Shown here piece by piece: positions 25,258 through 34,178 of a DNA stretch of 35,565 nucleotides. This stretch comes from Desulfamplus sp. (lineage in GTDB: Bacteria; Desulfobacterota; Desulfobacteria; Desulfobacterales; Desulfobacteraceae): contig JADFYT010000004.1 in the NCBI GenBank assembly GCA_015232935.1, forward strand, positions 1-35,565. The letters are read 5' to 3'. The notes below the pieces were generated by a model that was not told the DNA's origin, did no database searches, and was given only the letters and a program-made list of their open reading frames with translations. Positions within the stretch are counted from its first letter, which is position 1. The number at the start of each line of letters is the position of its first letter. Made by a program: the position numbers and the translations under genes.

Positions 25258-27996
25258 TCAATATTCAATATTTTCCACAATCACTCTTCTGGGCTTGACC
25301 CCGTCCGAGGGTCCTACAATACCTCTTTTTTCCATTATATCAATGATTCTGGCAGCCCTGTTGTATCCCACCCTGAGTGCCCGCTGAATACCTGAAATGG
25401 ATGCCTGTTTTGTTGTCACAACAAAATCCAGAGCTTCATTGTATTTGTCATCATAATCATCATCCATCCCACCATCCTGCTGGGGCTCTTCATCATTCTC
25501 TGTAATCACGTCAAGAACATATTCAGGTTTTCCCTGAGATTTTAAAAATGTGGTGATATCCATAAGTTCATTTTCTGAGAGATATGTGCCGTGAACTCTT
25601 GTAAGCCTTGCTGTACCAGGTGGAACAAATAGCATGTCCCCGTTGCCAAGAAGCGTCTCGGCTCCATTGGAGTCAATAATTGTTCTGGAATCAGTTTTTG
25701 AGGAGACCTGAAATGATATTCGGGTGGGGAAATTTGCCTTTATAATGCCGGTCAGTACATCCACCGAGGGTCTTTGTGTCGCAAGAATCAGGTGAATACC
25801 GGCAGCTCTTGCCATCTGTGCGAGTCGTGCCAATGAGAACTCGATATCTCTGGATGCGGTCATCATAAGATCTGCAAGCTCATCAATTATTACAACAATG
25901 AATGGCAGATGTTCAGCCTCTTCTGAATCCTGGTTTTCCAAAACCGTATTTTTGATTTTCTGGTTGTACTGTTCAATGTGCCTTACCTGTGATTTGGCAA
26001 GAAGCGAGTAGCGGCGATCCATCTCCCTGACCATCCACTGAAGTGCGATTGTTGCCTTTTTCATATCAGTGATTACCGGAGTCAGAAGGTGCGGAATGTC
26101 ATTGTAAAATGAAAGTTCTATGCGTTTGGGATCAACCATGAGGAATCTTACCTCCTCAGGCGTTGATTTATACAAAATGCTTGTGATCATTGCGTTGAGA
26201 CCGACACTCTTTCCCGTACCGGTTGCCCCGGCTATAAGAAGATGCGGCATCTTGTCAAGTTCCACCACCACCGGATTGCCGATAATGTCTTTGCCAAGAC
26301 AGATTGGAACCTTTGATTTTGTATTAATAAAGTCATCAGAGTTCACAATATCAATAAAAGGAACCAGGCTCTTTTTGATGTTGGGAATCTCGATCCCCAT
26401 AACATCCTTGCCTGGAATCGGAGCCACAATTCTGATGCTGAAGGCACTCAATGCAAGTGCAAGGTCATCAGCAAGGTTTACTATCTTGCTGATTTTTATT
26501 CCGGGTTCTGGCCTGTATTCAAATGTTGTGATTACAGGGCCTGGCGAAACACCCATAACCTCGCCCTTTATGCCGAAATATCCAAGTTTCTTTTCAAGCA
26601 GCTCTGCATCCCTTCTTATGCTGTGGTGATCAACTTCTGTTTTCTTGCTGGTATTTTTTAAAAAAGAGAGGTTCGGGAGCTGAAACTCACCTTTACGGTA
26701 AACCTTGGGCTTCTGGATATGATTTTTATGTTCCGGTCTGTTTATGATGTAGGCAGGTTCTGCTTGCTCAACAGGCGGTTCGGTCGGAATATCAGACGAG
26801 GTATTTACAGCATCGGCAGGTGGAGCCTGTGCCGCAGATGCGGTCTGAACAGCAGATGTTGTCAGTGGCTGGGCAACAGGTGGTGATTGGGCAACAGGTG
26901 ATGGTTGGGCAACAGATGGAGGTTGTACAACAGTGATTGATGGATCTGGATTTATCTGAATAAATGGCAGATCAGTATCAACTATTATTGAGGGTAAGGG
27001 TAGCGGCGGTATAACAGAGACCTGGAGTGCGGGTATCTCAGGTTCCTCTTTTGTTTCATTTATGTGAAAATCTTTTTGGATATCTGTTGTAATAATTGGA
27101 TTCTCGTTCCTGGTTGTACCTGACAGGGAATCAGCGTTATCAGGAGTACTTTGAGACTCGCTTACTGCCCCTGTTATTTTTTCCATAGCCTTTCTTTTCA
27201 TAGCAAGATATGAATGCCTTAATTTCCAGTTGGCAATACTGGATCTGCTGGTCAGAGAGTTGTCAGAAGATGCCTCCGCTTCCATTGGTTTCGGATCAGT
27301 CTCTACTGGTGCAGGCTCGGTTTCTGCTGGTGCGGGCTCGGTTTTCATTTGTATGTATGCGTATTCAGTCTGCACAGGTAATGGTTGTGCCGGAACTGAT
27401 TCTGTTGATACAGGCATGGACTCTATTGGTGCAGGAGACCTATATTCTGTCTGTACCACAGGCGTGGATTCAGTTGAAACAGTCGCGATGTCGCCTGCTG
27501 TCATGAAAGAAGGCGACATGGTTGACTCAGGAACATAGCCAGATTCAGGGGATAAAGTAACAGAAGCATGTCCAGGGGATGCAGGAACAGAATCAGGTTC
27601 AGGGGATACCGTAACAGAGTCAGGTTCAGGGGGTACAGGAACTTGATCTGTAATCACGGCATCGGTTTGAGGTGAATTCTGGGATAAAACAGTTGCTGAT
27701 TCAAGTTTTCTGTTTATGGATTCAATTTTTTCAGTGAGGCTTTTGTATTTATCTTCAAGCTGTATGTACTTTTCGCAAAGATTTAGATTGGTCAGAAGCA
27801 GTCGGGCATATTGACCTGATTTTTCTCTTCTGGAGCTGGTTTTTTTATCAACCTTGTCTATTTCGCTGATCATCAGGCTGACAATACGTTCTGCATTGTC
27901 AAGCAGGGCACTGCCCTCTATTTTAAACTTGTAGTGGCCAAAAGTGGTTTTTATCGTCAATACATCTTTGTTGAGGCTATAACTGTTGTTTTTCAC
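25258..27996 (-). CDS. FtsK/SpoIIIE-type DNA translocase motor, no membrane domain, ZapA-like N-terminus
   Basis: Motor: LLIAGATGTGKSVGLNAMI, VVIIDELADLMM, ATQRPSVDVLTGIIKANFPTRISF; C-terminal winged-helix gamma-like region; no TM helix visible; N-terminal ~100 aa ZapA-like. Confidence 0.88.
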   Translation of the reverse strand: MKNNSYSLNKDVLTIKTTFGHYKFKIEGSALLDNAERIVSLMISEIDKVDKKTSSRREKSGQYARLLLTNLNLCEKYIQLEDKYKSLTEKIESINRKLESATVLSQNSPQTDAVITDQVPVPPEPDSVTVSPEPDSVPASPGHASVTLSPESGYVPESTMSPSFMTAGDIATVSTESTPVVQTEYRSPAPIESMPVSTESVPAQPLPVQTEYAYIQMKTEPAPAETEPAPVETDPKPMEAEASSDNSLTSRSSIANWKLRHSYLAMKRKAMEKITGAVSESQSTPDNADSLSGTTRNENPIITTDIQKDFHINETKEEPEIPALQVSVIPPLPLPSIIVDTDLPFIQINPDPSITVVQPPSVAQPSPVAQSPPVAQPLTTSAVQTASAAQAPPADAVNTSSDIPTEPPVEQAEPAYIINRPEHKNHIQKPKVYRKGEFQLPNLSFLKNTSKKTEVDHHSIRRDAELLEKKLGYFGIKGEVMGVSPGPVITTFEYRPEPGIKISKIVNLADDLALALSAFSIRIVAPIPGKDVMGIEIPNIKKSLVPFIDIVNSDDFINTKSKVPICLGKDIIGNPVVVELDKMPHLLIAGATGTGKSVGLNAMITSILYKSTPEEVRFLMVDPKRIELSFYNDIPHLLTPVITDMKKATIALQWMVREMDRRYSLLAKSQVRHIEQYNQKIKNTVLENQDSEEAEHLPFIVVIIDELADLMMTASRDIEFSLARLAQMARAAGIHLILATQRPSVDVLTGIIKANFPTRISFQVSSKTDSRTIIDSNGAETLLGNGDMLFVPPGTARLTRVHGTYLSENELMDITTFLKSQGKPEYVLDVITENDEEPQQDGGMDDDYDDKYNEALDFVVTTKQASISGIQRALRVGYNRAARIIDIMEKRGIVGPSDGVKPRRVIVENIEY

Positions 27997-28095
27997 AATA
28001 CCATACCATCTGATTTTTTAGATTAATAATTATTAATGGGGAAACAGAGGATAAAAAGCCAAGGCTAAAAGAGAGGAGTTCTTGTTTTGTCGCAG

Positions 28096-29529
28096 CTATT
28101 TGTAATCCTTTGGCTGAATATCATATTTTTTTATTTTGTAATTGATTGCTCGTCTGCTTATGTCCAAAAGCTCGGCTGCTTTTTTCTGGACACCTCTGGA
28201 TTCTTTAAGAGCCCTTATTATTGTATTCTTTTCGCTGTCTTCAATCGAAAAACCGGTTTCACCTTCCCTGGACAGCCTGTAATCCAGGATACTACTTTTT
28301 TGGTCAGCTCCATTCTGTTTTCTTGATTTTTGATTGTTGCCTAACTGCAGATCCCACGGCTGCATGATATCGTTTTTGCAAAGCACAATGCCGGCTTCCA
28401 GGGCATTTCTTAACTCTCTTATATTGCCAGGCCAGTCGTGCTCTTCCATAAGCTTAATTGTGGCATCAGTAAATCCAGCTTTGGGAAGATTATGTTCTTT
28501 GGTGTATCTATCTACAAAAAACTTTGCAAAATCGGCAATCTCCTCTTTTCTCTCCCTAAGCGGAGGTATTTGAAGCGTCACCACCTTCAGCCGGTAGTAG
28601 AGATCCTGACGAAAGGTGCCAGCTTCGATATCAGCACTCAGATCCGCATTGGTGGCTGATATTATTCGGCAGTCAACAATTTTTTCATGGACAGAACCGA
28701 CCTGGCGGATAGTTTTATCCTCAAGAAAACGTAAAAGCCTGCACTGCATCTCATGTGAAATATTGCCTATCTCGTCAAGAAACAGGGTACCTTTATCAGC
28801 AGTCTCTATAAGTCCTTTTTTATCCTTGACAGCATTTGTAAAAGAACCTTTCAGGTGGCCAAACAGTTCGCTTTCCAGAATTCCGGCTGGTGTGGAGCCG
28901 CAATCGACAACCACATAAGGCTTGTCTCTTCTTGAACTGTTACGGTAGATCGCTCTTGCAATCCACTCTTTTCCAACTCCGCTCTCTCCCAGAATCATTA
29001 CATTGACATTCGTGGCCGCAACTTTTCTTATCATGCGGTAAAGTTCCTGCATGGCAGGAGTTTTGCCCCAGTAAAATTCATCTTCAAACACCAGTGTTTC
29101 ATGTGAAGGCATTGCTCCTGAATCAATATTTCTGTTTTCAGAGAAAAGTACCCCTTGTTGTCTGGCTCCAAGTACCTGATGAATCTTGTTTATAAGCTCT
29201 CTTCCGTCAAAAGGCTTGGATATATAGTCAACAGCTCCCTGTTTGATGGCATGGACAGCATCTGGTATTGTGCCATATGCTGTTAAAAAGATGACCGGAA
29301 GGTCAGGCATTGTCTTTTGTATGTCAAGAAAAAGATCCATTCCGCTTGTGACCGGCATTTTCATATCTGAAATCAGCAGATCAACATGCTCGGATTCCAG
29401 TATCTGCATGGCGGTCAGTGCGTCTGGTGCCTTGAATACATTAAAACCGGATGCGCTTAGCCTCGCATCAAGAACTTCAAGAATATTGGGATCATCGTCA
29501 ACAATGAGTATCTTGCATCCCTTTGTCAT
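28096..29529 (-). CDS. Sigma-54-dependent response regulator (NtrC family, GlrR/QseF-like)
   Basis: Receiver ILIVDDDPNILEVL...DLLISDMKMP, AAA+ GESGVGKEWIARAIY, ESELFGHLKGSFTNA, Fis-type HTH at C-terminus. Confidence 0.93.
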   Translation of the reverse strand: MTKGCKILIVDDDPNILEVLDARLSASGFNVFKAPDALTAMQILESEHVDLLISDMKMPVTSGMDLFLDIQKTMPDLPVIFLTAYGTIPDAVHAIKQGAVDYISKPFDGRELINKIHQVLGARQQGVLFSENRNIDSGAMPSHETLVFEDEFYWGKTPAMQELYRMIRKVAATNVNVMILGESGVGKEWIARAIYRNSSRRDKPYVVVDCGSTPAGILESELFGHLKGSFTNAVKDKKGLIETADKGTLFLDEIGNISHEMQCRLLRFLEDKTIRQVGSVHEKIVDCRIISATNADLSADIEAGTFRQDLYYRLKVVTLQIPPLRERKEEIADFAKFFVDRYTKEHNLPKAGFTDATIKLMEEHDWPGNIRELRNALEAGIVLCKNDIMQPWDLQLGNNQKSRKQNGADQKSSILDYRLSREGETGFSIEDSEKNTIIRALKESRGVQKKAAELLDISRRAINYKIKKYDIQPKDYK

Positions 29530-30371
29530 TGGGTTTTCCTCTTGTGCTGAAGTTTGCGGTCAATACTTTCAAGTTCAGATATCTGATGTTTAAGGGTCTT
29601 TATGGTTTTTTGCATCTCTTCTTTTTCTTTTGTCTCTTTTTTGAATATGGCATTGAGAAGTTTAATTTTTTCATTCTGTTTTTTAACAAGACTGTTGAGC
29701 GTTTTTATTTTTCCTTCCTGCTCTCTTAGCAGGCGGTCAAGCCTTGAGTTCATCTGGTTTGTCTCTTTTACAATGGAATCTATCTCCTGTGCTTCATGCA
29801 TATCACTGATAAGATTAAATCCCTTAAAGTCATCATCATCATCATCTTTATTTTTATATTTAAGAAGATCTGTACTCTTGATAAGAGCCTTTATGACAAG
29901 CTGGGGATTTTCATAGTACATGGGAATTTTTTGGGAGGCTTTCCAGTGCATCAGCATCTCTGCTGCCTCAATAAATTCAGCGTCACTCTCTGCTGTTATC
30001 AGTTTGGTACAGGCAAGATTGTAAAGAGCGGTGTTTTTGTTCCGTCTGTTTGTGCTGCTGCTTATGACCTTGCTGAACATGTCCTGTGCGATCTTGTAGT
30101 TTCCCTGCATAAAAGCATCTTCACCTGCCTCCATAATCTTTTTGTCAGACTTGAGTTCATTTAGTGGCTTTAAAACAGAGCATCCTGTAGCAGCAAATGC
30201 TAATAACATCAATATTCCAATGGCAGTAAACTTTGTGGCAGCAAGTTTTAATGACGGCAATATAAAACACTGAACAAAATAAATATCCTTTTTTGTTCTT
30301 GCTACTTGATTGTTCAGTAATTTCAATTCGTTAATAATAATTGCAGCGAAGCTGCCCGTGTTCTTGATCAT
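29526..30371 (-). CDS. Putative lipoprotein with C-terminal coiled coil (QseG-like position)
   Basis: Hydrophobic segment ending LLAFAATGCS (lipobox-like), C-terminal coiled coil; stop overlaps next start by ATGA; start codon uncertain. Confidence 0.65.
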   Translation of the reverse strand: MIKNTGSFAAIIINELKLLNNQVARTKKDIYFVQCFILPSLKLAATKFTAIGILMLLAFAATGCSVLKPLNELKSDKKIMEAGEDAFMQGNYKIAQDMFSKVISSSTNRRNKNTALYNLACTKLITAESDAEFIEAAEMLMHWKASQKIPMYYENPQLVIKALIKSTDLLKYKNKDDDDDDFKGFNLISDMHEAQEIDSIVKETNQMNSRLDRLLREQEGKIKTLNSLVKKQNEKIKLLNAIFKKETKEKEEMQKTIKTLKHQISELESIDRKLQHKRKTQ

Positions 30372-30458
30372 CTTTGAATTACCTGTCTTGACTGTGAAAA
30401 TGCATTCTTGTTTTTATGATTTTGAGTAGGCTTCAAAAAACGGCCATGCCAGTTTGAT

Positions 30459-32018
30459 TCAGTTTTTGCCGGTTTCAGTCGGCAGAGTGAAAAAGAATGA
30501 ACATCCCTTGTCACTGTTGTTCTCCATGTAAATTGTTCCGCCGTGGGCGTGTACGATTCGTTTGGATATATTCAGTCCAAGCCCCACGCCATCCATATGT
30601 GTTCTTATCTCTTTGCTTCTGTAGTATTTCTTGAAAACAAGTGCCTGTTCCTCTTCGGGAATTCCGGGCCCCTGGTCAGATATTTTAAATATAAGAACAT
30701 TGCTTGCTTTATCTTCAATAAGGCTGATATCAATTTCACTGTTTCTATACGAAAATTTGATGGCATTGCCAATAATATTCAACAAGACCTGCAAAATCTC
30801 GTTTCTGATTCCCATAACCAATGGAGCGTCGTTCAACTCATGAACATTTAACTCCACATTGCTTGCATTGGCAGTGCCAATAAGCCCCATTGATGCATCG
30901 TTGATAAGCTGGTTCGGGTCAAGTGGTTCAGGTTTCAGTTTGTCCGAGGCGGACTTGAGCATCGAGACGTTGAGAAGATGGTTCAGAAGAACGGTTATCC
31001 TGCTGATTTCAGAGCTTGCAATCTCAAGAAACTTTCTTTGCTTCTCATTAACCGGACCAAATACATCCTCTACTATCATGTTGACCGACTCCCGTATAGA
31101 TGCAAGAGGCGTTCTTATCTCATGGCTCAATATAGCTATAAAATCAGACCTGATACTCTCACTCTCCTTGAGCTGTCTGCTCATGTCATTGAAGACAGAT
31201 GCAAGTTCGCCAAATTCGTCACTGGATTTGATATCCACAATATGGTCGTAATTGTCATGGGCAATTCCTTTCAGTCCATTTTTCAGTTTATTTAGCGGTT
31301 TGAGCATGGACTGGGATATAAACCATACACCGAGAATACCCACAACAATGGATACGCCAAAACCGATCATACCTTTCCTGACGCTCTGACGGCTTCTATC
31401 ATTTATATCAATTAAAGACTGCTCGATCTCGATCTCATTATCATGCCTTGCATTTGAGATTGTACTCATCCACTCTTCAAGCAGAGACTCCTGAATCCAT
31501 CCGTCTGTTTTTTCGGATGATTTCTTGTCCGGATCTGGTTGATTAGATCCCTTGTCTGAATCTGGTTGATCAGGGTTCTTGCCAGAATTTGATTGCGAAG
31601 ATGCCTTGTCAGAAGCTGATTTAACAGTTGAATCTGGTTGGATATATGGAAGAAGCTGGTGTTCAAATTTTTTTTGGATATTTATCCATGTGTCAGGAAG
31701 TTTATACTCAGTGGAGTCAAGTTCCATTATATGGTCAAGAGCTTTTAGATAATCCTTTCTGGCTGTCTCAAAATATGTAAGATAGATATTTTTTTTAAGA
31801 AGCCTGTATTTCTTGTCATTGACATCCATGCTGATAAGGCTGTCGAGCATAAGTTTTGATAACGAGGCTATCTCATTGTTAATGCTTGCAATCTGCCCCG
31901 AGGTTCCGGACATGGTCTGTATATTGATAAGCAGGTCAAGAACTGTTCCATAAAGAATAAGGATAAAAAACAGACACAGTATTGATAGTTTTTTTGCGAT
32001 GCCAAGTTTAGGTTTCAT
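30459..32018 (-). CDS. Sensor histidine kinase with HAMP (GlrK/QseE-like)
   Basis: Two TMs, HAMP, HisKA FIAILSHEIRTPLASI, HATPase GNAIKFSYRN, DQGPGIPEEEQ, GVGLGLNISKRIV; start moved to MKPKLGIAKKL because the ORF-track start lies in a repeat. Confidence 0.9.
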   Translation of the reverse strand: MKPKLGIAKKLSILCLFFILILYGTVLDLLINIQTMSGTSGQIASINNEIASLSKLMLDSLISMDVNDKKYRLLKKNIYLTYFETARKDYLKALDHIMELDSTEYKLPDTWINIQKKFEHQLLPYIQPDSTVKSASDKASSQSNSGKNPDQPDSDKGSNQPDPDKKSSEKTDGWIQESLLEEWMSTISNARHDNEIEIEQSLIDINDRSRQSVRKGMIGFGVSIVVGILGVWFISQSMLKPLNKLKNGLKGIAHDNYDHIVDIKSSDEFGELASVFNDMSRQLKESESIRSDFIAILSHEIRTPLASIRESVNMIVEDVFGPVNEKQRKFLEIASSEISRITVLLNHLLNVSMLKSASDKLKPEPLDPNQLINDASMGLIGTANASNVELNVHELNDAPLVMGIRNEILQVLLNIIGNAIKFSYRNSEIDISLIEDKASNVLIFKISDQGPGIPEEEQALVFKKYYRSKEIRTHMDGVGLGLNISKRIVHAHGGTIYMENNSDKGCSFFFTLPTETGKN

Positions 32019-32119
32019 AGTGCCGTCAAGAAAAAAATTAACTGGGGAAAAAATGAAAAAACATAACTGTTTGCCAGGAAGTTCCACCTTTCTGTAACAT
32101 ACATGGCAGATTGTCCTGC

Positions 32120-32176
32120 CACAACGAAAAATGAAAGTCTCATGATCTCGGCTATTTTTAAAGACTTTCACATAAA
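32120..32176 (-). repeat. Two-hairpin intergenic repeat, copy 1 (inverted relative to 34041-34097)
   Basis: 57-bp alignment to 34041-34097 with 5 mismatches by hand; internal GAAAGTCT/AGACTTTC stem. Confidence 0.88.
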
Positions 32177-32210
32177 AGATCTCAATGTGGAGAGGGACAT
32201 TATCTTTTTT

Positions 32211-32317
32211 GGGGCAGCTTCATTTGCCGGCTTTCACTTTCCGTAACCTCATTCCCATTTTCAGGGGATTTTATCAGAAAAATGCAAACTGCTTTTGCAG
32301 GTGATATGAAACATGCC
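32211..32317. repeat. ~107-bp intergenic element, copy B of the 17525-17633 repeat
   Basis: Shared blocks CCTCATTCCCATTTTCAGGGGATTTT and GGTGATATGAAACATGCC. Confidence 0.8.
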
Positions 32318-32639
32318 TTTTTTGCCGGATTGTCTTTATTAAATTTATCATGAGAGCCTCTTCATATCAACTTCATTTGTTCTTTCAGGAATGGGTTTTA
32401 AATAATTTGCCCATTTCAGAATACAGTGTCCTTGAAGGACGGCGTATATAGATTTTAAAATGGGAATGCTATTTCGGACTCATTTAGGGAGGGGTAATTG
32501 ATATGTATTAACTATAGCAACGGAACATTTATTTTGTGTTGCAATATGGCACAATGTTGATAAAATCACAAAACATCAAACTGGATCAGTAAAAAAAATC
32601 CAAATTTAATTGCGTCTGCAAGAGGAAAAAGGGTCATCT

Positions 32640-34016
32640 GTGGAGTTTATTTTAAATGACAGGGTAGTGCTGAAAAATCCTGATGAACAAAGTATCAGGC
32701 AGATCAAGTCGGCACTTACTTACCCTAACCCGGAGTACAAAACATTGTCCCGCCTTGGTAAATGGACAGGAAAAACTCCTGAAAAAATAACCTTTTATGA
32801 GCATGAAGATGATATTCTGACCTGCCCGAGAGGATTTGCGGACAAGGCATATCGTATCTGCAAAGGAAATCATGAAAAAATCAATATAGTTGACCAGAGA
32901 CTGGAACTCAAACCTGTTGATATCTTTTTCAATGGTCAACTCAAAGACTTTCAGTCAAAGGCTGCTGATGCTATTCTAAAAGAGTCCCACGGGGTTCTTT
33001 CTGCTGGAACCGGAAGCGGAAAAACCGTTATTTCCCTGAATGTTATAGCAGAACGCGGACAGCCAACCCTTGTTGTGGTTCACAGCATTGAGCTTATGCA
33101 TCAGTGGATTGATCGGATTGATATGTTTCTTGGTATTCCGCCGCATGAAACTGGTGTCATTGGCGGAGGCAAATATAAAATAGGTGAAAAGATAACTGTT
33201 GGTTTATATCAGAGCGTTCGCAAGAAAATTGAAGAGCTCAATCCGATGTTTGGCCATGTGGTGGTCGATGAGTGTCATAAATGCCCTTCCAGGACATTTA
33301 CCGAAGCAGTCGCGGGTTTTTATGCAAAATACCGGCTTGGTTTAACGGCTACGGCATACCGCAGAGACGGGCTTGGTATTTTGATCTGTCTTGTGCTTGG
33401 AGAGCAAAGATATCATATTGAAAAGGCTCCTCTTGTTGAAAATGGAGATATAAGTGAGGCTAAGGTCGTTTGCCGCCCCACTGGCTTCAATACATCTCTT
33501 GATGCAAGTGTGGAATATTCCAGAGTCATAAGAGAGCTTACCCTGGATGACGCAAGAAACAGGCTTATCTGCAATGATATTGCAAAAGAGGACAGAAGTG
33601 GCATACGGTTGGTGCTGACAGATCGTCGGGAGCACGCCATTTTGATCCATGATATTCTGAAGCATCAATATAATCTCTCCTCACAGGTGTTGACCGGCTC
33701 CGCACAGAGTAATGAGCGAGAGATAATTGTGGACGAACTGAATCGGGGCAATATCTCGACCCTGATAGCAACTGGTCAGTTAATTGGAGAGGGGTTTGAC
33801 ATGCCAGATCTTACCTCGTTGTTTCTGGTGACCCCAATAAAATTCAAAGGGCGATTGATCCAGTATATTGGCAGAATTCTGCGTCCATCTCCGGAAAAAA
33901 CCATAGCTGTTATTTATGACTATATAGATATGAATGTGGGTGTTTTAAAGGCATCTGCCACGACAAGGTTAGACATTTACAGGCAGGAAGGTATTGCTGT
34001 TGATTGTGATATGTGA
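32640..34016 (+). CDS. Superfamily 2 helicase (XPB/SSL2-like DEAD/DEAH box)
   Basis: SAGTGSGKTVISL, VVDECHKCPS, RLGLTATAYRRDG, GEGFDMPDLTSLFL, QYIGRILRP; GTG start at 32640 with AAGGG 6 nt upstream (ORF track TTG 32610). Confidence 0.9.
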   Translation: MEFILNDRVVLKNPDEQSIRQIKSALTYPNPEYKTLSRLGKWTGKTPEKITFYEHEDDILTCPRGFADKAYRICKGNHEKINIVDQRLELKPVDIFFNGQLKDFQSKAADAILKESHGVLSAGTGSGKTVISLNVIAERGQPTLVVVHSIELMHQWIDRIDMFLGIPPHETGVIGGGKYKIGEKITVGLYQSVRKKIEELNPMFGHVVVDECHKCPSRTFTEAVAGFYAKYRLGLTATAYRRDGLGILICLVLGEQRYHIEKAPLVENGDISEAKVVCRPTGFNTSLDASVEYSRVIRELTLDDARNRLICNDIAKEDRSGIRLVLTDRREHAILIHDILKHQYNLSSQVLTGSAQSNEREIIVDELNRGNISTLIATGQLIGEGFDMPDLTSLFLVTPIKFKGRLIQYIGRILRPSPEKTIAVIYDYIDMNVGVLKASATTRLDIYRQEGIAVDCDM

Positions 34017-34040
34017 CAAAATACTTGTTTGTCAATTAAT

Positions 34041-34097
34041 TTTATGTGAAAGTCTTTTAAAATATTTGAGATCATGAGACTTTCGTTTTTCGTTGTG
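34041..34097 (+). repeat. Two-hairpin intergenic repeat, copy 2
   Basis: See 32120-32176; second hairpin TGCCCgccaGGGCA at 34096-34109. Confidence 0.88.
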
Positions 34098-34178
34098 CCC
34101 GCCAGGGCATGAGTGTTGTATTGAATGCTAAATTGTTGAACTGGATGTATATTCTGGGATGAAAGTCATGGTTATGAT

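Noticed and set aside
26120-26629. 169-aa ORF antisense to the FtsK motor
   Set aside because: Shadow ORF over conserved motor region
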